This document shows, piece after piece, positions 44,096-53,293 of a stretch of 64,000 nt of DNA. The position numbers and the translations under genes were made by a program. Position 1 is the stretch's first letter, and each line of letters begins with the position of its first letter. The notes under the pieces were generated by a model. That model was not told the DNA's origin. It made no database searches and saw only the letters and a program-made list of their open reading frames with translations. Origin of the DNA: Sneathia vaginalis (GTDB lineage: Bacteria; Fusobacteriota; Fusobacteriia; Fusobacteriales; Leptotrichiaceae); NCBI RefSeq assembly GCF_000973085.1, contig NZ_CP011280.1:981202-1045201 (forward strand), given 5' to 3'.

Positions 44096-46660
44096 TCACC
44101 CTGAATTTCTTAGACCTGTTGCAATTCCATTTATACATGTATGTATTGCCTTTATTAGGTCTTCGTCATCCATTCCTTCTCTTCCTTTTTTCAATAGCTT
44201 AATTTGTAAGTTATTTAAAGCGTTAAAGTATGGCATTCTGTTTTCTAGGCTCTTTTTTAATTCTAAATTATCTTCTAATAGTTCTTTCTTTTCTGATACT
44301 TCAAGTATTAACTTCTTAGTTAGGTTATATTCCTCTAATATATCAGCAAAGATCTTTCTTGCATTTTCCTTATCATCATCTAATTCTATATATTCTCTAG
44401 CTATATCCATATCTGTCTTAGCTAAAAGCATATCTACATTAGATATTTGTGTTCTAAAGAATGGGAATGTCTTATACATCTCCTTTAATTTACTCATATC
44501 AGCACTTTTTAGAGCTGTACCTAGTCCATACCAGCCTGGTAGCATTATTCTTGCTTGTGACCAAGAAAATACCCATGGTATAGCACGAAGATTTTCTATG
44601 CTTCTACCTTGTTTTCTAGAAGAAGGTCTTGAACCTAAGTTCAACTTAGATATTTCTACAATAGGTGTTATTGTGTAGAAGAAGTCTATAAAGCCTTTTG
44701 TTTCAAATACCAAACTTCTATATTTTCTATAACTAATATCTGACAAGTCTTTTAAGATATTTTCATAATCTTTAAAGTCTTTTTTTGTATTACTCATGCT
44801 AACTTCAAGACTTGAAGTTACTAATGCTTCAAGGTTATATATCCCGTTGTTATAGTTTCCGTATTTAGCTTCTATTATTTCACCTTGTTCAGTTAATCTA
44901 ATCTTACCCTTTATACTTCCACTTGGTTGAGCAAGTATAGCTTCATAACTAGGTCCACCACCACGTCCTACTGTTCCTCCTCTACCATGGAAGTAACTTA
45001 TACTTACTCCATATTTTTCACCTAATTCTATCAAATTCTTTTGTGCTTGATAAAGTGAAAAACTAGATGTTAGATATCCACCATCCTTATTACTATCTGA
45101 ATATCCCAACATTATTTCTTGTTCATTGTTGTTTTTCTTTAATAGTTCCTTAACTAAAGGAATATTAAACCATTTTTCCATTACTTTAATAGAATTTTGT
45201 AAGTCTTCTATAGTTTCAAATAAAGGAACTATATTAACATCCAAATTAGCTTCCTTTAAGAATATTAATGCTTCTAACATATCTGAAACACTAGTTGTGT
45301 GTGATATTATATTATGCTTTATTACATCTTTTCCAAACATATCATGCATTTTTTTAGCTGTTGTATATATATCTAATTCTTGCTTTAATAAATCGCTTTT
45401 AGGTATATTATCACTTGATAAAGGTCTTGGATCATTTTCTAATATATTTAGTAGTAGTTTACACTTTTCATCTTCATTTAAATTTAGATAATCTTTATGT
45501 ATATTAGCAGATTTCAATAATTCATCCACACATTTTTCGTGTATACTTGAATCTTGTCTTAAGTCCACTGTAGATAAGTAGAAACCAAACACTTTAACTG
45601 CTGTTATTAATCTTTCTAGTGTACCTTTTACTAAAATTTCACCACTGTATTTCTTTATTGAATCTTCAATTTTTTGTAAGTCGCATAAGAACTCATTACT
45701 ATCCTTATACCCTTCTAAATCTGTATTATCAGGCATAGTAGTTGTATCTAGTTCTAGCATATATGCTGTTGCAATTATTCTGTCTTTAATATAGCTAATG
45801 GCTCTTCTATATGGTTCTTTTTGTCTATGTATAGATAAATCATGTGACTTATCTACTAATTCTTGTACTTCTTTAGAATAATTTACAAGTTCATAACTCA
45901 TAGAAAATTCACGGTACAACTTAGACAACTTAGAAATATATTCATTAAATATTACACCACTTGCCATCTTTATTGTCTTATTCAATGTATGTGCTGATAC
46001 ATAAGGGTTACCGTCTCTATCTCCACCTACCCATGTACCTATTCTTACAGGAATTACAGTCTTTTTAATTCCATATTCTCTAGCTAATTTATTATACTTT
46101 AGAATTAAATCAGGTATTGCAGACAAGAATGTTGTGTTATAGTAACTCATAATATTACTAATTTCATTATCTACTCTTAATTTTGTACTTCTTAAAGTAT
46201 CTGTTTGTAGTAAAATATTGATATCTCTTTTTAATGCTGTCTCCCATTCATTTCTATCAATCAAATTACTCTTAACAGCATCATATGCCTTAATTAAATC
46301 ATATATATTTGCCATTAAATCTAGTATACTTTTTCTTTGTATTTGTGTTGGGTGTGCTGTTAACACTGGTGTTACTTCTATTCTTTCTATTGCTTCCCTT
46401 TTTTTCTTGTTTAAAAAAGCATGTTCTAGATTTTCTCTTTTTATCTTGCCCTGATTTTTCTCACATATCATTTTCTTAGATGATATTGCATCTTCTGCTA
46501 TATTAATTAAAAGTGGTATAAATGCTAAAACTCTCGATAATTCATATGCTTTCTCGTATGGAATATTATCGATATTTTGTGTTAATGCCGCTTTTTGTAT
46601 ATCCTTGTCTTTCAAGGAATTAATTAATGTATTAACCAAAATTTCAATTTCTTCACTCAT
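44096..46660 (-). CDS. ppc: Phosphoenolpyruvate carboxylase
   Basis: Carboxylates PEP with bicarbonate to oxaloacetate, an anaplerotic step. Catalytic motifs: VLTAHPTQIQRKS (His, about residue 102), the GYSDSNKDGGYLTS Lys site, FHGRGGTVGRGGGP (Arg loop) and the C-terminal GxRNSG (here LRNSG, short form of the usual RNTG end). Length of 854 aa is slightly short for the family (870-900). It is the last gene of a long leftward operon, 6 bp after the helicase gene. Confidence 0.96.
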   Translation of the reverse strand: MSEEIEILVNTLINSLKDKDIQKAALTQNIDNIPYEKAYELSRVLAFIPLLINIAEDAISSKKMICEKNQGKIKRENLEHAFLNKKKREAIERIEVTPVLTAHPTQIQRKSILDLMANIYDLIKAYDAVKSNLIDRNEWETALKRDINILLQTDTLRSTKLRVDNEISNIMSYYNTTFLSAIPDLILKYNKLAREYGIKKTVIPVRIGTWVGGDRDGNPYVSAHTLNKTIKMASGVIFNEYISKLSKLYREFSMSYELVNYSKEVQELVDKSHDLSIHRQKEPYRRAISYIKDRIIATAYMLELDTTTMPDNTDLEGYKDSNEFLCDLQKIEDSIKKYSGEILVKGTLERLITAVKVFGFYLSTVDLRQDSSIHEKCVDELLKSANIHKDYLNLNEDEKCKLLLNILENDPRPLSSDNIPKSDLLKQELDIYTTAKKMHDMFGKDVIKHNIISHTTSVSDMLEALIFLKEANLDVNIVPLFETIEDLQNSIKVMEKWFNIPLVKELLKKNNNEQEIMLGYSDSNKDGGYLTSSFSLYQAQKNLIELGEKYGVSISYFHGRGGTVGRGGGPSYEAILAQPSGSIKGKIRLTEQGEIIEAKYGNYNNGIYNLEALVTSSLEVSMSNTKKDFKDYENILKDLSDISYRKYRSLVFETKGFIDFFYTITPIVEISKLNLGSRPSSRKQGRSIENLRAIPWVFSWSQARIMLPGWYGLGTALKSADMSKLKEMYKTFPFFRTQISNVDMLLAKTDMDIAREYIELDDDKENARKIFADILEEYNLTKKLILEVSEKKELLEDNLELKKSLENRMPYFNALNNLQIKLLKKGREGMDDEDLIKAIHTCINGIATGLRNSG

Positions 46661-46666
46661 TTCATA

Positions 46667-48250
46667 TTACCTTCTACCTTTTTTTGATTTTGACTTCCCA
46701 TTTGATATTTCTACTATAGGTTTTTTTGCATCTTTTCTATTCATTGCCTTCATTATTTCTTCTGCTTCCTTGAATGGAACAGTGATAAATGAAAACTTAT
46801 CCATAATCTTTATGTCCCTTATCTTTCTACCTGGAACTTTTGCTTTTTTATGTAATAGTTCTAGTAGTTTTGATGGTTTCATACCATCTCTTTGTCCTAG
46901 GGCTATGAACAGACGAGTTTTATCGTCTACTTTTATGCTCACATCTTTTATTTCGTTATAGTTTTCCTTTAAGAATTCATCATCATATACATGTCTTAAT
47001 AGTGATGCTACAATTACATCATGATTTCTATTTGACAATATCTTTCTTGCTAAATCCATATATTGACCGTAGTCATCTTCTAGCACTATTTCATCTATAC
47101 TTGCTAATAGATTTTCTTTCTTAGCTTCTAATATTTGTTCAACATTAGGAACACTTTCTTTAACTATTTCAGATTTTGTTAGACGTTTAATTTGTAGCAA
47201 CTTATTAATTTCCTTAGGTGTTACAAATGTTACAGCCACTCCCTTTTTACCAGCTCTTCCTGTTCTCCCTATTCTATGAACATAGGCTTCTGGTTCTTGT
47301 GGTATAGAGTAGTTTATTACATGTGTTAAATCTGATACATCTATTCCTCTTGCTGCTACATCTGTTGCAACTAATACATTTAATATTTTTTGTTTGAATA
47401 AATCTAGTGTCTTTTCTCTTAGACCTTGTGTAATATCCCCATGTATACATTCAGCACTATATCCTCTTGCCTTAAGTTTTTTAGTTACTTCATCTACATC
47501 TTGCTTAGTCTTACAAAATACTATTCCATAAAAATCTGCCCTATAGTCTAATACTCTACATAATGCTTCAAACTTATCATCTGGTCTTACTTCAAAGTAT
47601 ATTTGCTTTGTTAAATTAGTTGTTAACTCTTTCTTTTTGACCTTTATCTTCTTAAAGCTAGGCATAAACTCTTTTGCAATAGCTAATATTTCATCTGGCA
47701 TAGTAGCTGAGAAGAACAACATTTTCTTATCATCATTAGTACTTTTTAAAATTTCCTTTATGTCGTCTATAAATCCCATATTAAGCATTTCATCAGCTTC
47801 ATCTAATATGAAATATTCTAATTGTTTTAATTTTAATGCCTTCTTATTTATCATATCCATTACACGTCCAGGTGTCCCAACAACTATATCCACACCTTTT
47901 TTTAGTGATCTTAATTGTGTTTCTATTGATGCTCCACCATATACTGCAAGTATACGTATATCCTTATCACCCTTTAGTGAATATATTTCTTCTGATACCT
48001 GTACAGCTAATTCTCTAGTTGGTGTTAAAATTAAAGCCTTTACATCTTTTGTAGGTTCTAAAAGTTCTAGTATAGGCAGTGAAAACGCTGCTGTTTTACC
48101 CGTACCTGTTTGTGCTTGACCTATTAAGTTAGTACTCTCTTTTAAAAGTTCGGGTATAACTAACTTTTGTATTTCTGTTGGCTCAGTAAATCCTTTCTCC
48201 ATAATCGCTTTTAGCGTAGATTCGCTAAGTCCTAATTCATTAAATTTCAT
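46667..48250 (-). CDS. DEAD-box RNA helicase with DbpA-type RNA-binding domain
   Basis: ATP-dependent RNA unwinding, probably in ribosome assembly or RNA decay. Q motif and LIGQAQTGTGKTA (motif I), PTRELA, VVGTPGRV, LDEADEML (motif II), FFSAT (III), RGIDV (V) and HRIGRTGRAG (VI) are all present in the first 375 residues. The C-terminal about 430-505 is a DbpA RRM-like domain (TRLFIALGQRDGMKPSKLL), with a basic KSKSKKGRR tail. CsdA/CshA/DbpA-like; the exact subgroup is not certain. Overlaps rbgA by 11 bp. Confidence 0.93.
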   Translation of the reverse strand: MKFNELGLSESTLKAIMEKGFTEPTEIQKLVIPELLKESTNLIGQAQTGTGKTAAFSLPILELLEPTKDVKALILTPTRELAVQVSEEIYSLKGDKDIRILAVYGGASIETQLRSLKKGVDIVVGTPGRVMDMINKKALKLKQLEYFILDEADEMLNMGFIDDIKEILKSTNDDKKMLFFSATMPDEILAIAKEFMPSFKKIKVKKKELTTNLTKQIYFEVRPDDKFEALCRVLDYRADFYGIVFCKTKQDVDEVTKKLKARGYSAECIHGDITQGLREKTLDLFKQKILNVLVATDVAARGIDVSDLTHVINYSIPQEPEAYVHRIGRTGRAGKKGVAVTFVTPKEINKLLQIKRLTKSEIVKESVPNVEQILEAKKENLLASIDEIVLEDDYGQYMDLARKILSNRNHDVIVASLLRHVYDDEFLKENYNEIKDVSIKVDDKTRLFIALGQRDGMKPSKLLELLHKKAKVPGRKIRDIKIMDKFSFITVPFKEAEEIMKAMNRKDAKKPIVEISNGKSKSKKGRR

Positions 48251-49130
48251 CTATTTCCTTTCTTGGTAACTCAAGGAAGAATTTTCCTAATTTTCCTTGT
48301 CTATAATCTTTTAAAATTCTTTTTGAAACTTGTTCATAATCAAATTCCTTTGTGTTAATTAACAATCTGTTCTCTATTTTTTTTAGTAAGACGTGATAAT
48401 CATCATCACCTTCTTCTATTCCATATACACTATATACATTACCTAATATTTCATATTCCTTCATCTTCTTAAGTAATTCTATACATACTTCTTCTATAGG
48501 TAGCACATCATCTCTTATTGATCCTGTTATGGCTAAGTTTACTGCTACACTATGACTATCAAATTTAGGCCATAATACACCTGGTGTATCTAGTATGAAG
48601 AAATTATCATCTACATTTATCCATTGTTTACCTCTAGTAAAACCTGGCATATTACCTACTCCAGCTTTACTTTTACTTGACAGTCTATTTATTAGCCTAG
48701 ACTTACCTACATTTGGTATACCAGCTATAATAGAACGGATTTGTGTTTTTCTTAAACCTTTTTTAGCTACTTTTTCAAGCTTTTTATTGTATAATTCCTT
48801 TATCTTACTCTTAATATCTTTAATATTCATTCCTTTTTCTGCACTTATGGGAATAATGTAGTCGGCTGTATTAGTTTTTAAAAAATATTTTTTCCATATA
48901 TCTAATTTATTTTTATCCACTAAATCAACCTTGTTTAGTAAGACTATTCTTGTCTTATTCCCCACTATTTTCGATATTTCAGGATTTCTACTTGATAATG
49001 GTATTCTTGCATCTAATATTTCTAATACCACATCAACTTGCTTTATTTCTTCGCTAAACATATCCATAGTTTTTTTCATATGCCCTGGATACCAGTTTAT
49101 GCTTGTTTTATCACTATTCATCCTTATCAC
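48240..49130 (-). CDS. rbgA: Ribosome biogenesis GTPase RbgA (YlqF)
   Basis: Circularly permuted GTPase acting late in 50S assembly. Starts with NWYPGHMKKT, then G4 (LNKVDLVD) ahead of G1 (GIPNVGKSRLINRL) and G3 (DTPGVLWP), and a C-terminal ANTAR-like helical domain. Two starts are possible: GTG 49130 (AAAGGA 5-6 nt upstream) and ATG 49121; the conserved sequence begins after both. Overlaps rsmI by 17 bp and the helicase by 11 bp. Confidence 0.95.
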   Translation of the reverse strand: MIRMNSDKTSINWYPGHMKKTMDMFSEEIKQVDVVLEILDARIPLSSRNPEISKIVGNKTRIVLLNKVDLVDKNKLDIWKKYFLKTNTADYIIPISAEKGMNIKDIKSKIKELYNKKLEKVAKKGLRKTQIRSIIAGIPNVGKSRLINRLSSKSKAGVGNMPGFTRGKQWINVDDNFFILDTPGVLWPKFDSHSVAVNLAITGSIRDDVLPIEEVCIELLKKMKEYEILGNVYSVYGIEEGDDDYHVLLKKIENRLLINTKEFDYEQVSKRILKDYRQGKLGKFFLELPRKEIDEI

Positions 49131-49788
49131 AAAGTCCTTTTATTATCAACACCATTTCACCTTTTAGAGGTTTTTTCTCTACCTTATCTATTAAATCTAA
49201 TACCTCTCCTCTAATAACTTGTTCGTAGACTTTAGTTAATTCCCTTGCAATAACTATATGTCTATTCCCTAAGTAGCTATATATATCTTTTAAAGTTTTA
49301 AGTAATCTATTTGGTGATTCAAGAATGATAATAGGGCGTTTTTCCTCTTGTAGACTTAAGAATAGAGTTTGTCTACCCTTCTTTTTAGGTAAAAATCCCT
49401 CATACGCTATTCTTCTCATACTATATCCAGATATACTAGCTGCACTTAAAATTGAAGAAGGTCCAGGTACAGTAACCACCTTTATTCCCTCCTTCAATGC
49501 CTCATTTACCAACTCATATCCTGGATCAGATATACAAGGCATACCAGCATCTGTAACTATTGCAATATCCTTATCTTCTTTTAATATGTTGATAATATTT
49601 GGAATTTGATGCATTTTGTTATGTTCATGATATTGATATATAGTATTCTTTATTTCATAATGATCTAATAGTTTTCTTGTTACTCTCGTATCTTCTGCAA
49701 AGATATATTCGACCTCTTTTAATGTTCTAACTGCTCTAAAGCTAATATCTTCTAAATTTCCAATAGGAGTACCTACAACGTATAACAT
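49114..49788 (-). CDS. rsmI: 16S rRNA (cytidine1402-2'-O)-methyltransferase
   Basis: Tetrapyrrole-methylase-fold rRNA methyltransferase. LYVVGTPIGNLEDIS at the start, FAEDTRVTRKLL, VTDAGMPCISDPGYELV and FEGFLPKKKGRQ are family hallmarks. Length of 224 aa is on the short side (270-290) because the C-terminal HTH-like domain is missing. ATG overlaps the ctpA stop by 1 bp. Confidence 0.95.
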   Translation of the reverse strand: MLYVVGTPIGNLEDISFRAVRTLKEVEYIFAEDTRVTRKLLDHYEIKNTIYQYHEHNKMHQIPNIINILKEDKDIAIVTDAGMPCISDPGYELVNEALKEGIKVVTVPGPSSILSAASISGYSMRRIAYEGFLPKKKGRQTLFLSLQEEKRPIIILESPNRLLKTLKDIYSYLGNRHIVIARELTKVYEQVIRGEVLDLIDKVEKKPLKGEMVLIIKGLCDKDE

Positions 49789-51089
49789 TACTTACCTTCC
49801 TTTAAATATTCAATAGCTCTTTTTAACTGAGTATCTCCTTCTTTAATCATCTTGTCTGCTTCTTTTTTACCATGTATTTCAACTAATAGTTTTTCTATTT
49901 CTTTCATTCTATTTTTCTTTGCTTGTTCTGTTTCTGAGCTATATCCCTTACTTGATAATAGAGTTTCCATCTTTACTGTAATATCTGGTTCTATTCCTTG
50001 TTTATTAATATTTTTACCCTTAGGTGTGTACCATTTAGCAATAGTAATTTTTAATGCATCTCCTGATCTAAATGGTAATATATTTTGTGCAACACCCTTA
50101 CCATAAGTCTTTTCACCTATTATTTTCGCTCTGTTATAATCCTTAAGTGTACCTGTTAATATTTCTGATGCTGATGCACTTCCTTTATTAACCAACACTA
50201 CCATAGGCCCTGTATATATTTGCTTATTTGTTCTCTTAAATACTGTTTCATTACCATTTTTGTATTTTAAGCTAACAATATTGTCTTCCTTAACAAATAG
50301 AGAGGCTAAGTCTACAGCTTCTTTAAGTGATCCACCTGGATTAGTTCTTAAATCAAAGATTAATTCTTTCATACCCTTAGATTGAAGATCCTTTATTGCA
50401 TCATCTATTTCTTTTGCTATACCATCACCAAATTGAAGTAAACTAATATATCCAATATTCTTATCTAACATCTTGTATTCAACATTATCTAATTTAATAT
50501 TATCTCTTACTAGGGTAATAACTAGAGGTTTTTTTAGTCCCTTTCTTACTACTTCAACAGTAACACTAGTTCCCTTTTTACCTTTTAACATCTTAGAAGT
50601 TTCTGTTGCTGTTTTATCACGTATGTCTTGATTATCAACTTTAGTTATTCTATCCCCTATTTGTATACCTGCTTTAAATGCTGGTGAACCTATAAAGGGT
50701 GATATTACTTCCATTGATTCACCTTTTTGTTTTCTAATTGACATCCCTACACCTGAATATGTACCATTTAAACCTTCATTCAAGTCTTTAAATTCTTCTT
50801 TAGATAAATATTCTGAATATGGATCATCAAGATCTGACAATATTCCTCTTAAAGCTGCTTGATATTGTCCATCAAGTGTTAATTTTTTATCACCAACCCA
50901 TATTTCATTAACAGTATTAATAGTTTCAATTATTTTTTGTAATTGTGTAATATCCTTAAAGCTTGCCTTATTTGAAGATGTCGCACTTAAAGGCATCGTA
51001 GTTGTTTTAGCATTGCAATATTTTGAAACACTTACTGTCATTAATATTCCAGCTAAAAAACATAAAAAATATCTTATCTTACTTTTCAT
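49788..51089 (-). CDS. ctpA: Carboxyl-terminal processing protease (S41)
   Basis: Periplasmic serine/lysine protease. Signal-anchor MKSKIRYFLCFLAGILMTV at the N terminus, PDZ domain (about 85-170, with YSGVGMSI), catalytic GSASASEIL (Ser) and GEKTYGKGVAQ (Lys). I place the start at ATG 51089, which has AAAGGA about 6 nt upstream and directly precedes the signal; the open frame extends to 51125 without a site. 433 aa. Overlaps tlyA by 11 bp. May process outer-membrane or cell-wall proteins. Confidence 0.93.
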   Translation of the reverse strand: MKSKIRYFLCFLAGILMTVSVSKYCNAKTTTMPLSATSSNKASFKDITQLQKIIETINTVNEIWVGDKKLTLDGQYQAALRGILSDLDDPYSEYLSKEEFKDLNEGLNGTYSGVGMSIRKQKGESMEVISPFIGSPAFKAGIQIGDRITKVDNQDIRDKTATETSKMLKGKKGTSVTVEVVRKGLKKPLVITLVRDNIKLDNVEYKMLDKNIGYISLLQFGDGIAKEIDDAIKDLQSKGMKELIFDLRTNPGGSLKEAVDLASLFVKEDNIVSLKYKNGNETVFKRTNKQIYTGPMVVLVNKGSASASEILTGTLKDYNRAKIIGEKTYGKGVAQNILPFRSGDALKITIAKWYTPKGKNINKQGIEPDITVKMETLLSSKGYSSETEQAKKNRMKEIEKLLVEIHGKKEADKMIKEGDTQLKRAIEYLKEGK

Positions 51090-51828
51090 TTTGTTCCTTT
51101 CTAACATAAAGTAAATATTCAACATTTCCTTTTGTTCCTTTTATAGGGGAAGTTTCAACGCCCAATATATTAAAACCTTTATCTAAAAAACAATTTACAA
51201 CTTTTTTTATTGCCATATCATGAGCATCTTTATCCCTAACTATTCCATTTTTACCTATATATTCTCTTCCTACCTCAAACTGTGGTTTAATTAAAAGTAC
51301 AGCTTGTGCATCACTCTTACTAAGTAAATATACATAATCAACTATTTTTGTTAGAGAAATGAAGGAAACATCTGCTACTACTATATCTGCTAACCCTTTT
51401 ACTAACATATCTTTTGTAACCTTATTAATATGCATATTTTCTATACTTAATACTTTTTCATTCTGTCTTAGGGTATAGTCCAATTGATTTGTACCAACGT
51501 CTATACTATACACAAAGCTTGCACCGTGTTGTAAGCTACAATCTGTAAAACCTCCAGTTGACGCTCCAATATCTAATACTATCTTATCATTAAAGTCTAT
51601 ATCAAAGCGTTTTATAGCCCCCTCTAGCTTAAGTCCTCCACGACTAACATAGGCTAATTTTTCTTTTATTCTAATACTTTTAAGATCTTCTTCCTTAAAC
51701 ATAGTACCAGCTTTAGTTACAGCATGTTCGTTGATTATGACGTTTCCTGCCATAATTTCCCTTTTTGCTTTTTCTCTTGTACTAAAATATCCTTTTTCAC
51801 AAAGTATTAAATCTAGTCTCTTTTTCAT
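51079..51828 (-). CDS. tlyA: TlyA-family rRNA 2'-O-methyltransferase
   Basis: S4-like RNA-binding domain at the N terminus (KRLDLILCEKGYFSTREKAKR) and an FtsJ-like SAM domain (VLDIGASTGGFTDC, about 85-98; VADVSFISL). Family members methylate rRNA ribose; some are also called hemolysins. Start set at ATG 51828 because its ATGA overlaps the stop of the PAP2-like gene; an upstream in-frame ATG (51876) lies inside that gene. 249 aa, typical. Confidence 0.93.
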   Translation of the reverse strand: MKKRLDLILCEKGYFSTREKAKREIMAGNVIINEHAVTKAGTMFKEEDLKSIRIKEKLAYVSRGGLKLEGAIKRFDIDFNDKIVLDIGASTGGFTDCSLQHGASFVYSIDVGTNQLDYTLRQNEKVLSIENMHINKVTKDMLVKGLADIVVADVSFISLTKIVDYVYLLSKSDAQAVLLIKPQFEVGREYIGKNGIVRDKDAHDMAIKKVVNCFLDKGFNILGVETSPIKGTKGNVEYLLYVRKEQNEK

Positions 51829-52271
51829 ACTAAATATCCTTTTAATATTACTGTTATTATTATACCTAATAAGCAACCCATAAACACTTCAAAAGGAGTA
51901 TGTCCTAAAAATTCTTTAAATGATTTAAATTCTTCACTTTTGAATATATCCTTGTCACTAGATATTATCTTATTAAGTGCCTTTGCGTGCTTACCTGCTT
52001 CTCTTCTAATACCTGTTGCATCATACATTACTACAATTGCTAATACAAAGGTTATTGAAAATAGGGGGCTTGCAACTCCATACACCAATGCCATTGCTGT
52101 ACATAGTGAGCTAACACTAGCAGAGTGTGAACTGGGCATACCACCTGTTTCAAATATTTTTGAAAAATCTGGTGATTTACCCTTTAACATAGGCATAAAT
52201 ATTTTTAATCCCTGTGCTATTACTACAGACAGAATTACGATTAATAATATATTATTTCTATTTTTATCCAT
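51825..52271 (-). CDS. Divergent PAP2-family membrane protein (DUF212/YuiD-like)
   Basis: 148 aa with about four hydrophobic segments. GGMPSSHSASVSSLCTAMAL (about 43-62) and MYDATGIRREAGKHA (about 83-97) are the hallmarks of the DUF212 family, related to acid phosphatase/vanadium peroxidases and possibly acting on a lipid phosphate. Overlaps yhbY by 8 bp and tlyA by 4 bp. Confidence 0.9.
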   Translation of the reverse strand: MDKNRNNILLIVILSVVIAQGLKIFMPMLKGKSPDFSKIFETGGMPSSHSASVSSLCTAMALVYGVASPLFSITFVLAIVVMYDATGIRREAGKHAKALNKIISSDKDIFKSEEFKSFKEFLGHTPFEVFMGCLLGIIITVILKGYLV

Positions 52272-52590
52272 TTCTATTTCTCTTTCTAAATTCTAAGAAA
52301 TCGCTTGTAATCTTACCTTTTTTATTTTCCTTAAAGAATATCATAGTATGCCCTATATCATATACTGCAACACATTTTGCATACTCTTCTATTTCTTTTT
52401 GTAAATCACGTGTAATTATCTCATCTGAATTAGATAATATTTTAATTTTAATTAATTCCTGCTTTGTTATCGCCTTATTGATACTATCTAAAACAGTTTC
52501 ATTTAACCCTTGTTTACCTATTCTTACCACTGGCTCTATATCATGGGCTAATTTTCTTAAATAATTTCTTTCTTTACTACTTAACTTCAT
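52264..52590 (-). CDS. yhbY: YhbY/CRM-domain RNA-binding protein
   Basis: 108 aa, single CRM domain: LSSKERNYLRKLAHDIEPVVRIGKQGL, ITKQELIKIKIL, and the C-terminal half with VAVYDIGHTMIFFKE (usually xQxIGxxxVLYR). Family associates with pre-50S particles. Overlaps rlmB by 14 bp, in keeping with the ribosome-maturation theme of this operon. Confidence 0.92.
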   Translation of the reverse strand: MKLSSKERNYLRKLAHDIEPVVRIGKQGLNETVLDSINKAITKQELIKIKILSNSDEIITRDLQKEIEEYAKCVAVYDIGHTMIFFKENKKGKITSDFLEFRKRNRNG

Positions 52591-53293
52591 TTTGCTCCTC
52601 TTGCATTTTAGCTAAAAATATACCCGTTGCAACACTTACATTTAATGAATTAATTTTTCCTAATAAAGGTATCTTAACTATCATATCACTATGTTCTCTT
52701 ACTTTTTTTCGTATACCATTACCTTCATTACCTACAACTAAGACTTTCTTTTTAGCATATTCTATCTTATCGTATTGTTTATCGCCTTCACCTGCTGCAG
52801 CATAAACAAAATATCCATATTTTTTTAACTTATCTATTGTATCAGAAATGTTTACAACTTGTACTATATCCATATGTTCTATTGCACCAGCAGATGATTT
52901 GATAACAGTTTCAGTTACCTTAACATTATTTCTATCTTGTATTATTATACCCCTAACTCCAAAGCACTCACACGAACGAATTATGGCACCAAAATTACCT
53001 GGGTCTTGTATTTGATCTAGTATAACTATTAATGACTCATCATGTATTAATTCTTTTTCTAAAAAAGCTTCTAAAGTTGTATAATAGTCGTATTCTAATA
53101 AGTATCCTACTATACCTTGTGAATTATCAAATCTTTTATTGGTATAGTTTATCTTAATATTATTAGTACTTGCTATTTTTAATAGTTTTTTTATACTCTC
53201 TTTTTTTATACCTGTATATATTTCTATCTTTTCAAAGCTTTTACCACTATCAAGTGCTTCTATTATTGGATTCATACCTATTATTTTCTTCAT
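52577..53293 (-). CDS. rlmB: TrmH/SpoU-family 23S rRNA 2'-O-methyltransferase
   Basis: 238 aa. N-terminal substrate-binding domain (IIGMNPIIEALDSG) and SPOUT domain with ILDQIQDPGNFGAIIRSCECFG (motif 1), LVVGNEGNGI (motif 2) and IPLLGKINSLNVSVATGIFL (motif 3), as in RlmB (Gm2251). The motif set is complete. Overlaps murA by 4 bp. Exact target nucleotide is inferred from the family. Confidence 0.9.
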   Translation of the reverse strand: MKKIIGMNPIIEALDSGKSFEKIEIYTGIKKESIKKLLKIASTNNIKINYTNKRFDNSQGIVGYLLEYDYYTTLEAFLEKELIHDESLIVILDQIQDPGNFGAIIRSCECFGVRGIIIQDRNNVKVTETVIKSSAGAIEHMDIVQVVNISDTIDKLKKYGYFVYAAAGEGDKQYDKIEYAKKKVLVVGNEGNGIRKKVREHSDMIVKIPLLGKINSLNVSVATGIFLAKMQEEQNEVK